DNA of 64,000 nucleotides from Echria macrotheca (lineage: Eukaryota; Ascomycota; Sordariomycetes; Sordariales; Schizotheciaceae): positions 2,797,027-2,861,026 of the forward strand of contig MU839827.1 of NCBI GenBank assembly GCA_030411725.1, read 5' to 3'. Shown here piece by piece: positions 55,501 to 64,000 of the stretch; the stretch's first letter is position 1, and every line of letters starts with the position of its first letter. Made by a program: the position numbers and the translations under genes. Under the pieces are notes generated by a model. It saw nothing but the letters and a program-made list of their open reading frames with translations. It was not told where the DNA came from and searched no databases.

Positions 55501-58304
55501 AGTGGGGGTCCACGGGCGAGATTCCATATCGCGGACGCTGGAGCATGACAGAAACTGGTGTGTCGGCGCAAACAGATTCAAGCGACGGGAAGGATCCGGG
55601 AGCCTGAGGCTTCAACCGATGGCCGACTTCGGTCGCGGTTTGCACGGCTCGGTGAGCGCCATCCTCAACCAAGTCGATTGTTTCTATTGTTGGGCGGCCG
55701 CATAGAGAAAGCAGAATCTGATCCTAGCAGACCTGAACCGACAATGTGCTGGCATTCGCCGATGCCGATGGACCCGCCAAGATGGAATTCTGAGCAAAAG
55801 CCCCAAGCACTCGGAAACCAAGGCTCGAGGGACTCACGGCAGAGCCTCTTCTGCAGGACAGACATGAGCTGGGACGCGGAACTATCCAAATGTGGCGAGT
55901 GCGGCGGGGGTTGTTGCCGGCCAGCGATCTCCAATCTGCACTCCGCCACAGCCTGTTTCGGGACCTTTCGCTCTCCCCGATCGGAATGAGGCTGGTGACG
56001 TGGCATGGGCCCTGAATGGACGGCTGCCTCCGCGACGGCGGAATTTGCCTTGATTCCCTCGAGATCGACATCGCTTGGGAAAACGCAGGAAATGGCGCAA
56101 GAGAGCAACGCAACGGAATTTCCTGGCGCTCCTGCCAAGGATCGATGGCAGACATGACGACGACTCGACTTTCACTGGCAGCCAGTGCCTGGAGCGAGAT
56201 CTCGAGTGATCCCCGAGAGACGGTGTCGAAGGGACGCACGCCATCATTCGCACCCCTGATCCCTGCGGACCATCCAATCGCAGCCGCCCGGGCTACCGCG
56301 ACAGGGGCTTGGTCCTGGTGAGCAAGGGTTTTGGGGAGCTGATTGGATAAAGGGTGAGACATGCAGCGGCAGGATCTGCCTTCTCTTGGAACCCTCTTCA
56401 GTAACGTGACTGCGGGAGGGTGTGAAGACATCGCCAAACATCTGGACCGAGGTCGGGCTGACGGGCTTTCAGGCCTTGCCTTGGTCTTGCTCATGCGGCC
56501 AGCCTTGCTCTCCCTCTCAACCGGATCCATGCGGTCGGCCAAGTCGAGTTTACCTGACCCAGCCGACGTGGCCCAAGATCTGCACAAGCTCAGCCGGACA
56601 AGGGCTCAACATTGTGGGAGCCAAGTTTTCGGTTTAGAGTGATCGATCCTTTCGCCGCAGAAATACCTCTTTCTGTTGTGCGATTTGGCCCCCATAATCT
56701 AGTCAGGCGTGAGGGACTGGGCTTCTCTGACGTCCACGGACTCAGCCGGTGAGGACGGGCATCCGCTTCCGCCAACCGGAAGGCTGGGCTGGTCGTCGAA
56801 ACCCGCTCTGGGGCTGCCTGAATTCTGTCTCGAGGCTTTTCCAGTGGGTCAATGGCTGGTCGAAGTTGGCTGTTACTGGCTCCTAGTGAAGAAACTTGCC
56901 ACCACCGGCAGTTCCCTTACCGTTTCTAGCTTCTAGGGGTTAGTCTCGCGACTGCCTCGAAGCCCGCCGGTCTCCTAACCCGTGACGGTCAGAAGTCCCA
57001 TCGTCTTGGTCTTCTTCATCTAGACGGCGTCGGTGGTTGGTACCCCTTTACCTTGCCCCGTAGGTGCAGCTTAGCCTGGTCATCCGCTTTCGTCAACGTC
57101 GATGGCTAGCGAGGTTGATGGCACGCTGTCGACACGATCTCGTCTTTTGCTTCTTATTACCCCAGCCGCCCTCAAATCGTGTCAGTATCGACTCGGATAT
57201 CCACCCCAAGACGCTACTGTTCCGAGACTCCACATGGTTTTGAGCAAGCGCCGGACCAAGATGGCCGTCGACAAAGCCATTGGCTGTGTCCCCCGAAGCC
57301 TCGGGAACAATAGCGGCCGCCCAAGCAGCCCGTCATTTTCTCTCCTGGACTTGTCTCGGGACGGCTGGCTTCAGGCGCGGTCTCTAGCGTACGTTCCAAG
57401 ACTGTTCCCTCCTGGGCTGAACAACCTTGTGGAGCCGGACGGGATACCAATCCGTGGCTACGATATACCCCTTACCCATCCCCTCTTCCTGCATGCTTTT
57501 GTTTTGGTTGCGTTTCGTTTCGCTCGTTGGTCAACTTGGTGTCCCCCGTGGGCAGGAAGGGCTTGGAATAAGAACAGATCCCGTTCAGCCAGCCTCGGTC
57601 ATATCGCTTCGACGGATCAGGCAGTGGTCGGTTGCTTAGTGGTTGTTATCACTGCCGCCGGCGGTGGAAGTATCCACTGCTTTGGCTCGAAAGCCGGCCA
57701 TACGTGATGGGGATATTGATCGGCGATGGCAATTCCTCTCCACACACTTGTTTGGATGCGGCGTGACGTGATGGGCGTCGTTTTATGGGCTGGGTGGGAT
57801 ATGGGTTAGGTGTTGACGGCCTGTCGCGTGGTTATTTGTTCTGGTCGCGCGTGGATAAGATTACCTGCTTGGTACGGGTGTGCCTTGGGACATTGTGAGG
57901 TCGGCATTGCATCTATGGGCGAGTGAGTGGGTGGACTCGAGCGCTTCTTCTTTCGTCGTGATGGCTATCAGGTCACTTCTGATTCCCTTCCCTTTGGTCT
58001 ACAGGCTTCCATTGCTGCTGATCCTACTACCCCCTTTCCCTGTCGGGCCCGGTGCCCACAGCCTTGGTATCCTCGCTCTGTGGGTGCCAATTTGAACCGC
58101 CAGATTGCCCTCATCGCGTTGACTCGACCTGGGAGCGAGACGGGAGGGCTCTTGATTCCACGCCATCCAACATTGACCACACAGGAGATCCAAAGACGCC
58201 AGCTGGGGTTCAAGTATATCCTTGCTGGACATGACGTCCTTGCTCCCTCATCATGCTTGGGGCCATATCTGCAGTATTAGGTATTAGTGTGAGCGGTATA
58301 TATA
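52550..58304. other. 5.7-kb gene-free GC-rich block
   Basis: No ORF here looks conserved: the longest are 287 codons (55724-56587, minus), 201 codons (57102-57707, plus) and 199 codons (54362-54961, plus), all overlapped by equally long frames on the other strand, as expected in GC-rich DNA. No tRNA-like box pairs or rRNA were seen. It could be a large promoter, a long leader, or a non-coding RNA locus; the sequence does not decide. Confidence 0.5.
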
Positions 58305-58726
58305 AGGCATCTAATAGGGGTGCACCCCCCTTTTGCTACGAGTGCATCCCCTTAAAGATAAACTTTCCGCATAAATCCTCAGATACAAGGCGTTTCGGCG
58401 TATTAGCAATGCCAAAAGAGTTATTAATAAGGGCTTTACGATCTATCAATTACGTTCTTAAATCTCTATTTACCGAAAACAAGATACAAAAGGTCTCGAC
58501 CTAATACATACCCAGCGGTCTAGTGAATACACGTAACTACCTTATACTTTCAGCTCTATTAGCCCTACAGGTTTAGAACCCCTTATATATAGTAAATATG
58601 CCTTTCATAAATATATATACAGCTTTTAGGAAAAATATCAACAGTAAATTAGAGGGCAGATGCGTAAAACGCCATGGCGGGGGATGCACCCGTAGCAAAA
58701 GGGGGGTGCACCCCTATCAGATGCCA
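58305..58726. mobile_element. Non-autonomous DNA transposon (MITE-like) with about 46-bp terminal inverted repeats
   Basis: Left end 58305-58351 begins AGGCATCTAATAGGGGTGC and continues through CACCCCCCTTTTGCTACG and GTGCATCCCC. The right end 58680-58726 is its reverse complement with only a few differences. Both sides are flanked by TATATA, which fits a TA-type target duplication. The interior is AT-rich, unlike the surrounding DNA, and codes for no transposase; this is what repeat-induced C-to-T mutation would leave. The 422-bp size and absence of a gene make it non-autonomous. Confidence 0.85.
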
Positions 58727-60709
58727 TATATAATTACCATAAACACATGGATCCAAATCTAGTTCTAGCTTTGACAGGTCGAACAAACACGATTTGAACA
58801 GCAGAGATCCAAGACCGAAGCAAACACGGTCTCGAATGCATGTCTGACGCACTTGCACGGTAATTACCAGACAGATTCACTTGGCTTTCCCGGAGAAGCT
58901 GCTGGTGCAGTAACAATTACTAGCTTCACAAGGACGTGGTAGCGAGTCAAGTCTCCCTGGAGAGAGACACACATTCACCAACAAAGCCAGCCGAAGCATT
59001 TGTATTGTGCATTATCATCGGTCACGCTTGGTGGCTATTGTCCACCCGTAGAGTTGATCAGATTACCATGTCCACCTTTGTATTTTCTCTTCGTCCCTGG
59101 CTCTCTCATGTTTATATTCAGTCATGTAATTTTCGTACTAGACGAAAGTAGGCAGATTAAGAAGGTAGTTGAGCCAACGACGGCCTCATCATCATTGTAT
59201 ATGGGACGGAAGTAGATCTCAAGAACAGAGAGAAGGATGAGGGCTTGTTTTTCTTTCGGTAGATGGACTCACGGGCACGAATTAGCTTCCTCCACACAGG
59301 CGTCACAAAGACGCTTGTTACCTTGTACAGACAAGACTCATGAAGGTCCGAATTGGGAGATGATTAATGAGTGAATAAACCCGTCTCCTACTTACCTTCC
59401 TCTCGCTAGTATCTATCAAAGACATGGACGAGAACAACAATCCAGCAGAAAATGAACAGCTTCTTCATCATCATCCAACAGGCCTGCATGTATCGCGATG
59501 CACCATGTATTTCTTATTTCTGTACGTGACTAAAGGAGGTCTCTAAGTAGGTATGCTAAGCAGACTGACCCCCTTTTGTTTGAATCTTAGCATGACACTT
59601 TAGAGAGACAGAGACAGAGACAGAGACATCTTCACAAGCTCAAAGTATCGTCCCTAGTTACTAGGCATTAAGAACCATCCCCAAAACAAAAGGTAGAGAT
59701 CTCAGTTCACATACCTACCTACGGGTTACCCTTCCCGTTATGTACCCCCAAGACAGTTTCCCCCTAGATAACGACCTCATCTCACAACCCACACACCCCC
59801 TTCTTTATCCCCATGAAAGCCGCCATGCTGTTTCCCAACAAGTGTGAGTCTACAGGGAAGAATAACATCAGACAAAAAAGGAGGTCCAATCCAATACAGC
59901 TAGAAAGGCGAAAGGGCAAAAGGGCGAAAGGGTGAACTTCAAATACGCCAAGCAGACATATGCACTTCTATGCTTTACATGGTTACATATCCTACTACCT
60001 TCACTGGATCGAAAGTCCTCTCTCGCATCATGAAAGCGTGCGTTATACACAGATAGCCTCTTACTTTCCTCTCGGGGTGGGTGTCTATGTATCCATTAGA
60101 AGAAAAGCACGCAAAGGATCTACCTACCTTACCTAGATAAGCCCACAAGGTAGTTCTAGGTGCCAAAGGTGCTAAGGGTGTAGAAAGTGTCAGAGTTGTG
60201 ATACCCCATGTCCATATCTACGTCCATATCTCCATTTACTGTTCGATCTCAATCTCAAACCTGGACAAAGACATCATCGCAGTCATCGCAGGTCAATTTC
60301 CCAGATTAATCTAGACGTCTAGTTCTAGACCTAGGCCCAAAATACATCTTGATATTGAGAACTCTCAAAACCCGGAGATCCCAAACCAAACCAAATTCCC
60401 CAAACGCCCCCGTGACGTGACGAAGAAACCCGAGAGTCAAATCCTCGATCTGGCCCCCAATCCTCCCAAGGTATCCATCCACATGGAACAAGAAAAGTAT
60501 CAACCCTACCTATCTAGCATAGCAGAGAGAGAGAGAGAGAGAGACAAGACAGATGACATAGCCCCGTGATACCCTGCTGAGATAAAAGAACCAGCCAGAC
60601 GAGGTCGGTGGTGGTGGTGGTGACCATGATCAGAGAGAGGGAAAGCAGGTCAAATTCATCACGATTACAATCACCAGACCCCTTCCATCCATCCATATCT
60701 CCATCCATC
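58727..60709. other. 2-kb spacer downstream of the SAP-protein gene
   Basis: AT-balanced, with TACCTACC and AGACAGAGACAGAG stretches (about 59605-59625), a GA microsatellite (60525-60542) and GGT repeats (60607-60620). The part next to 60709 is probably the 3' untranslated region of the SAP gene. No supportable ORF. Confidence 0.45.
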
Positions 60710-61833
60710 CTAACCCGAAGCCGCAAACCGCTTAGCCCTCGCCTCCATCTTCGCCTTCTCAGCCGGATCCATCGCCGCTCCCTTCTTCCCTCCGTTCGGA
60801 GCAGCACCTCCCCCGTCCCTAGTAGGCGGACCACCACCACCACCACCCGGTCCTCCCTGTCGATGCCGACGGTTACTGCGCCCACCACGTCCACCAGGGT
60901 CACCACCACCGACGGCGCCCTGCCCACCCCCCCGCCGCTGCTTACTCGCCCTCGCGGTATCCTCTCCCTTCTCCTCGCCGCCGCGCTGCTCGCGACCCCG
61001 CTTGCGAGGCCTATCCGGCAGCGCGCTATCCAGCGCAGACACAGTATCCTTGGCGAGTCCGAACCGCTCGGCGCGCGCCGCCTTCCTCGCCTCCTCTGAA
61101 TCCTTATCCTTCTCCTTGTCGGCCGCGGTGATTCCAAAACGCGCCGCGCGGGCCGCCCGCTTCTCCGCTTCGGTCTTGGCGTCGGTGGGCGGGAGGTGTT
61201 GCGAAGGCGCTGTGCTCTCTGTCTTGTCTGTCTCCTTGATGTCGGTCGTGGTTGTAGTAGCTGGCGCGGGCGCGGGCGCGCTGCTGGCCTTGGTCTCTGC
61301 TGGTGCGGCCTCGGCCGTCTTGGTAGGCGCGCTCACAGCGGCAGGAGCAGCAGCAGCTGGGGCCGGGGCCGGGGCCGCCGCCGGCGCATCCTTCTTATTG
61401 TCGCCATTGTTGAAGCCGCCAAAGTCGTCATCCTCGTAGTCGATTTCGTCCTCGACGTCGGCTTTCTTGGTTGTGGTGGTGGTGGATTTGTCTGAGAGCG
61501 CGGGGAAGCCGTAATTGTCAGCGGGGAGTCGCAGGTCGAAATCCAGATCAAAGTCGATCTCGATCGCCGAAGCGGTAGTAACAAGACTAATGGCCATTTT
61601 TGACCGCGGAAAAGAAAAGAGGAGGGCGCAAAAAATGAAAACAATCGAAAAGAGTTTGCGCTGGAAAAAGGGCAAAGTAACGTACCAGCTTCCGGGGCCG
61701 CATCTTTGGCCTTTTGCTTGTCATTGTCGACTAGCCGCGCGATAAGGTCCGCCTTGTTGCCGGTCTGCGTGAGGCCGCGCTCGTTCAGTAGCTTCTTTAG
61801 CTCGGGCACCTTCATGCTATTGTAGTCGGCCAT
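60710..61833 (-). CDS. THO1: SAP-domain RNA/DNA-binding protein, Tho1/SARNP type
   Basis: Tho1/SARNP works with the THO/TREX complex in making export-ready mRNP. Modelled exons 61833-61682 and 61586-60710, 342 residues. Exon 1 holds the SAP domain (MKVPELKKLLNERGLTQTGN, then KADLIARLVDN, residues 7-38). Exon 2 has an acidic region EIDFDLDFD and EDEIDYEDDDFGGF, an Ala/Pro/Thr linker, then two copies of the SARNP motif (AARAARFGI and AARAERFGL), an RGG-like Gly/Arg-rich region and a C-terminal AEKAKMEARAKRFAASG. The stronger donor GTACGT four nucleotides upstream gives the wrong phase; the donor used (GTTACT) keeps the frame, so the exact splice is uncertain. Confidence 0.82.
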
Positions 61834-62463
61834 TGTGAACAGGATCCGCGGCGCGGTCAATTGTGCAAATAAAAGAAATTAACACAAGACGATCTATCGA
61901 GCCCAGATTGGCGACCGCGTTTCCACGAGTGATCTGGGATAGCGCGTGATGGTGCGAACGAGGGCGAAGTTTGCGCGGTTGTGGACTTGCAAAACGATGT
62001 TGATGGAAAACTTGGTCTCTTTTGTTGGAGCTTCGCGCCAACGTCAACGCGACTCCCCCCCTGTCAAGTCGCGGAAACCGCGCTAGTGCCTCAGCTTGGC
62101 GGCACATGGATGCAACTACACAGTACGAAGACCGGGGACTCGCTTACTTGCATAAAGTACGGATAGTTACACGCTGTCATCTGATATCTCATCACAATGA
62201 ATTTCCTCTCATTCCTGCAATGCCACAGGGGCCTGCAATTAAACCTCTCCAGAAGGGTATATAGGGTATATAGCTGACAAAACATGGAAAAGACGCTGGA
62301 TGGGAAATCAGGCGCCGTCATCCCAGTACCGTGTACTCCTCCTCTTTTCTATGATCCACCTCAGCATCATCTCAGTCTTCCTGACTCCTCCTCCCAGCAA
62401 CCTCTCCTTCGTCACCTTCCTCTCCTGTCCATGAGCAACAATTACGCTCTGGTCCAATCCCTC
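61834..62463. promoter_or_regulatory. Spacer with the SAP-gene promoter
   Basis: About 630 bp between tandem minus-strand genes. It has TATA-like stretches near 62255-62275 (tandem GGGTATATA) and no supportable ORF. Confidence 0.45.
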
Positions 62464-64000
62464 CTAGGGGTAGTTGCTGACCAAGCCCGCCACCTCGGAC
62501 GTGACGATGTTCATGATCCAGCTTGCCTGTTGCGCGCTCTTGCACTGGAAACACCACTTGGTCACCTTCCCTGCCAATGCGCCCTGCGCTGGCGCCACAC
62601 CTACGTTCCCTTCCTCATCCCGAAGGTTCTCCCACACGCTGCACATGATGCCTCGCGCCCCCAGCATGCTAAAACACTTGGATCCGAGCACAGCGTCGAG
62701 CAGAATCAACGGCTGATCGCCTGTCTTTTTGGTGGCATGCGTCACGATAACCCGCTTCTCCATGCCGTGGTTGAGTCGCAGCTCCTGTCTCACCCCCGGC
62801 GGTGGACGGCTGATGCTCAGTACGCAGTCGCCTTTGTCGGCCCACCTGTTGTTTTGGACGTTGAGGTGGCACCGGATTGACAGCGCATGCTCTGGCGAGA
62901 ATGGCTTCGCCAGACCGTTGCTCCACCGGCTCTGACTCCCTCCCGAGCCCGAGAGTGAAATAGACAAGCTGCGCGGCGGCGTCGACGTACTTCCGCCGCC
63001 TGTTGATGACCCGCTCGACGATTCTAGGCTCCCGCCCACCCTACCACTGGCCCTGTCGCCAGGACGTGAATGTTTGTCGACTGATGATTCATCAATATTG
63101 AATGACAGATTCCCGCCCGTCAAGCGTCGCAGAAAACTGGTTGCCGAGATGCTTGTCGAGCTGCTGTGCTGTGAGATGCTAGGGGCGCGCGTCGATGCTC
63201 TGTAGCTATTCTTGCGACCGAAGAAGCTGCGGCGGCGACTCGAGCTATCGCCGTCGGCGCTCCCCTCTGTTGGCCCCGCTTGTTGCTGCCCAAACGACCG
63301 CACACGAGCTTCTTCGCTGAGCTGAATGTACCTAGCATTGTTCAGCCGGCTGCGATGGACCGCTTCATAAAGAGCCTGGGACTCGGCTTGTGACGCTGCC
63401 CGGAAGCGAAACATGGCACTGTCCGTCTTGAGACGCGATTCGGGTGCCGCTGGGCTGCGAACCTCCAGATCCAATGCCGTACTGCGGCGTATCATGACAA
63501 CCGGAGTGAGAATCAATCCGAGAAGCGGAGCTTGGCCTTCAGTGTCTCGGTGTTGACGGTGAACTTCCATGCTGCCGGGGTAGACGACAACAGTGGAGCT
63601 GTCGGCGTTGATATCCTTCCATGTTCCTTTCTTTGCCGACCAATACGAAACAGAAGCGGCAAATTTCTGGCACGGCCGTTCGGGCGCGCTATCATCTGGC
63701 GCCTTCGCGCCGACCTGTGAGGCCGAGGCTGACGGTGTGATACTACTTTCTGAAATAACAGATTCTGCCGAGGCAGGCTTCGGCTGCTTGATGCTGTAGC
63801 CAGGAATGGTATCGGGCACCTCGTCCTCATCAAGCTCGTCACTCGATGACTCGGACGACTCGGAATCATCGCTCACCGAGCTAGCGCTGTCCGACGACAC
63901 GTCGGATGGGTGATACTCGTGCTTGAGAGGAGACGACCCGCGCCGCTTTACCCGGGCTGGCGTGAGCTCCACAGGAGGGGCAATGTTGGTGGGAGCTTTG
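62464..64000 (-). CDS. Serine-rich protein of unknown function (N-terminus cut by window edge)
   Basis: The frame is open from the window edge to the stop at 62464, at least 512 codons; the first visible residues are KAPTNIAPPVELTPARVKRR, so the start lies outside. I do not recognise a named family. Order: an acidic Ser-rich stretch (DVSSDSASSVSDDSESSESS region); a folded part with CQKFAASVSYWSAKKGTWKD, STVVVYPGSMEVH and SAMFRFRAASQAESQALYEA, whose strand pattern ending in a helix resembles a PH-like domain; a basic Ser/Arg linker with RRSFFGRKNSYR; and a second folded part (VTHATKKTGDQPLILLDAVL, then FQCKSAQQASWIMNIV) that could be another PH-like domain. No membrane segment is seen. Confidence 0.75.
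   Translation of the reverse strand, partial: KAPTNIAPPVELTPARVKRRGSSPLKHEYHPSDVSSDSASSVSDDSESSESSSDELDEDEVPDTIPGYSIKQPKPASAESVISESSITPSASASQVGAKAPDDSAPERPCQKFAASVSYWSAKKGTWKDINADSSTVVVYPGSMEVHRQHRDTEGQAPLLGLILTPVVMIRRSTALDLEVRSPAAPESRLKTDSAMFRFRAASQAESQALYEAVHRSRLNNARYIQLSEEARVRSFGQQQAGPTEGSADGDSSSRRRSFFGRKNSYRASTRAPSISQHSSSTSISATSFLRRLTGGNLSFNIDESSVDKHSRPGDRASGRVGGSLESSSGSSTGGGSTSTPPRSLSISLSGSGGSQSRWSNGLAKPFSPEHALSIRCHLNVQNNRWADKGDCVLSISRPPPGVRQELRLNHGMEKRVIVTHATKKTGDQPLILLDAVLGSKCFSMLGARGIMCSVWENLRDEEGNVGVAPAQGALAGKVTKWCFQCKSAQQASWIMNIVTSEVAGLVSNYP

Noticed and set aside
55724..56587. 287-codon minus-strand ORF in the gene-free block
   Set aside because: Ser/Arg-rich chance ORF in GC-rich DNA with equally long frames on the plus strand and no family features; kept only as part of the gene-free entry.
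57102..57707. 201-codon plus-strand ORF
   Set aside because: No family resemblance and no intron or neighbour support; may be chance.

Overview
The window is nuclear DNA of a filamentous ascomycete, most likely a sordariomycete close to Sordariales/Chaetomiaceae. The genus is an inference from protein style, not a search result. The evidence is short GT-AG introns (about 47-110 nt, one of 310 nt), branch sites of CTAAC/CTAAT type, long gene-free GC-rich spacers, a DNA-transposon relic with an AT-rich interior, and fungal versions of SEC16, NEO1, CYC2, AIM32, formate dehydrogenase and DCR2. I support 20 protein genes, of which SEC16 (left edge) and a serine-rich protein gene (right edge) are cut by the window ends. 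I found no tRNA, rRNA or CRISPR array.

Layout. 1-6.6 kb: SEC16 and the flippase gene NEO1 are divergent and share one promoter; both serve the early secretory pathway. 6.65-12.4 kb: an accessory stretch with two small orphan genes and, around the first of them, at least 13 copies of a short 'hairpin + AAATTGCAGTG' element that I cannot assign to a known family. 12.9-20.5 kb: four consecutive genes for mitochondrial proteins (CYC2-like, AIM32-like, MTQ1-like, mitochondrial leucyl-tRNA synthetase). 21.3-25.6 kb: an amino-acid permease convergent with a formate dehydrogenase that carries a predicted mitochondrial presequence. 27.4-34.3 kb: a 1779-residue protein with an HSP90/sacsin-type ATPase domain and a C-terminal HELAH metalloprotease-like motif, then an SR-rich MMTAG2-like protein.

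37-41.3 kb: CutC-like protein, glutathione S-transferase and a secreted bicovalent-flavin oxidase. 42.5-52.5 kb: a Pro/Gln/Ala-repeat membrane-anchored protein, a DCR2-type phosphatase, and a 1547-residue mostly disordered protein ending in a methyltransferase-like domain. 52.6-60.7 kb: 8 kb without a recognisable gene, holding one 422-bp inverted-repeat element. 60.7-64 kb: a THO1/SARNP-type SAP protein and a partial serine-rich protein.

Splice sites were placed by eye from GT/AG positions, phase and family continuity. Single-exon starts were chosen at ATG codons. Most genes look like ordinary housekeeping genes. The unusual material is the hairpin-box array, the ATPase-HELAH fusion, the inverted-repeat element, a fragment resembling a splicing-factor gene, and the large gene-free block.
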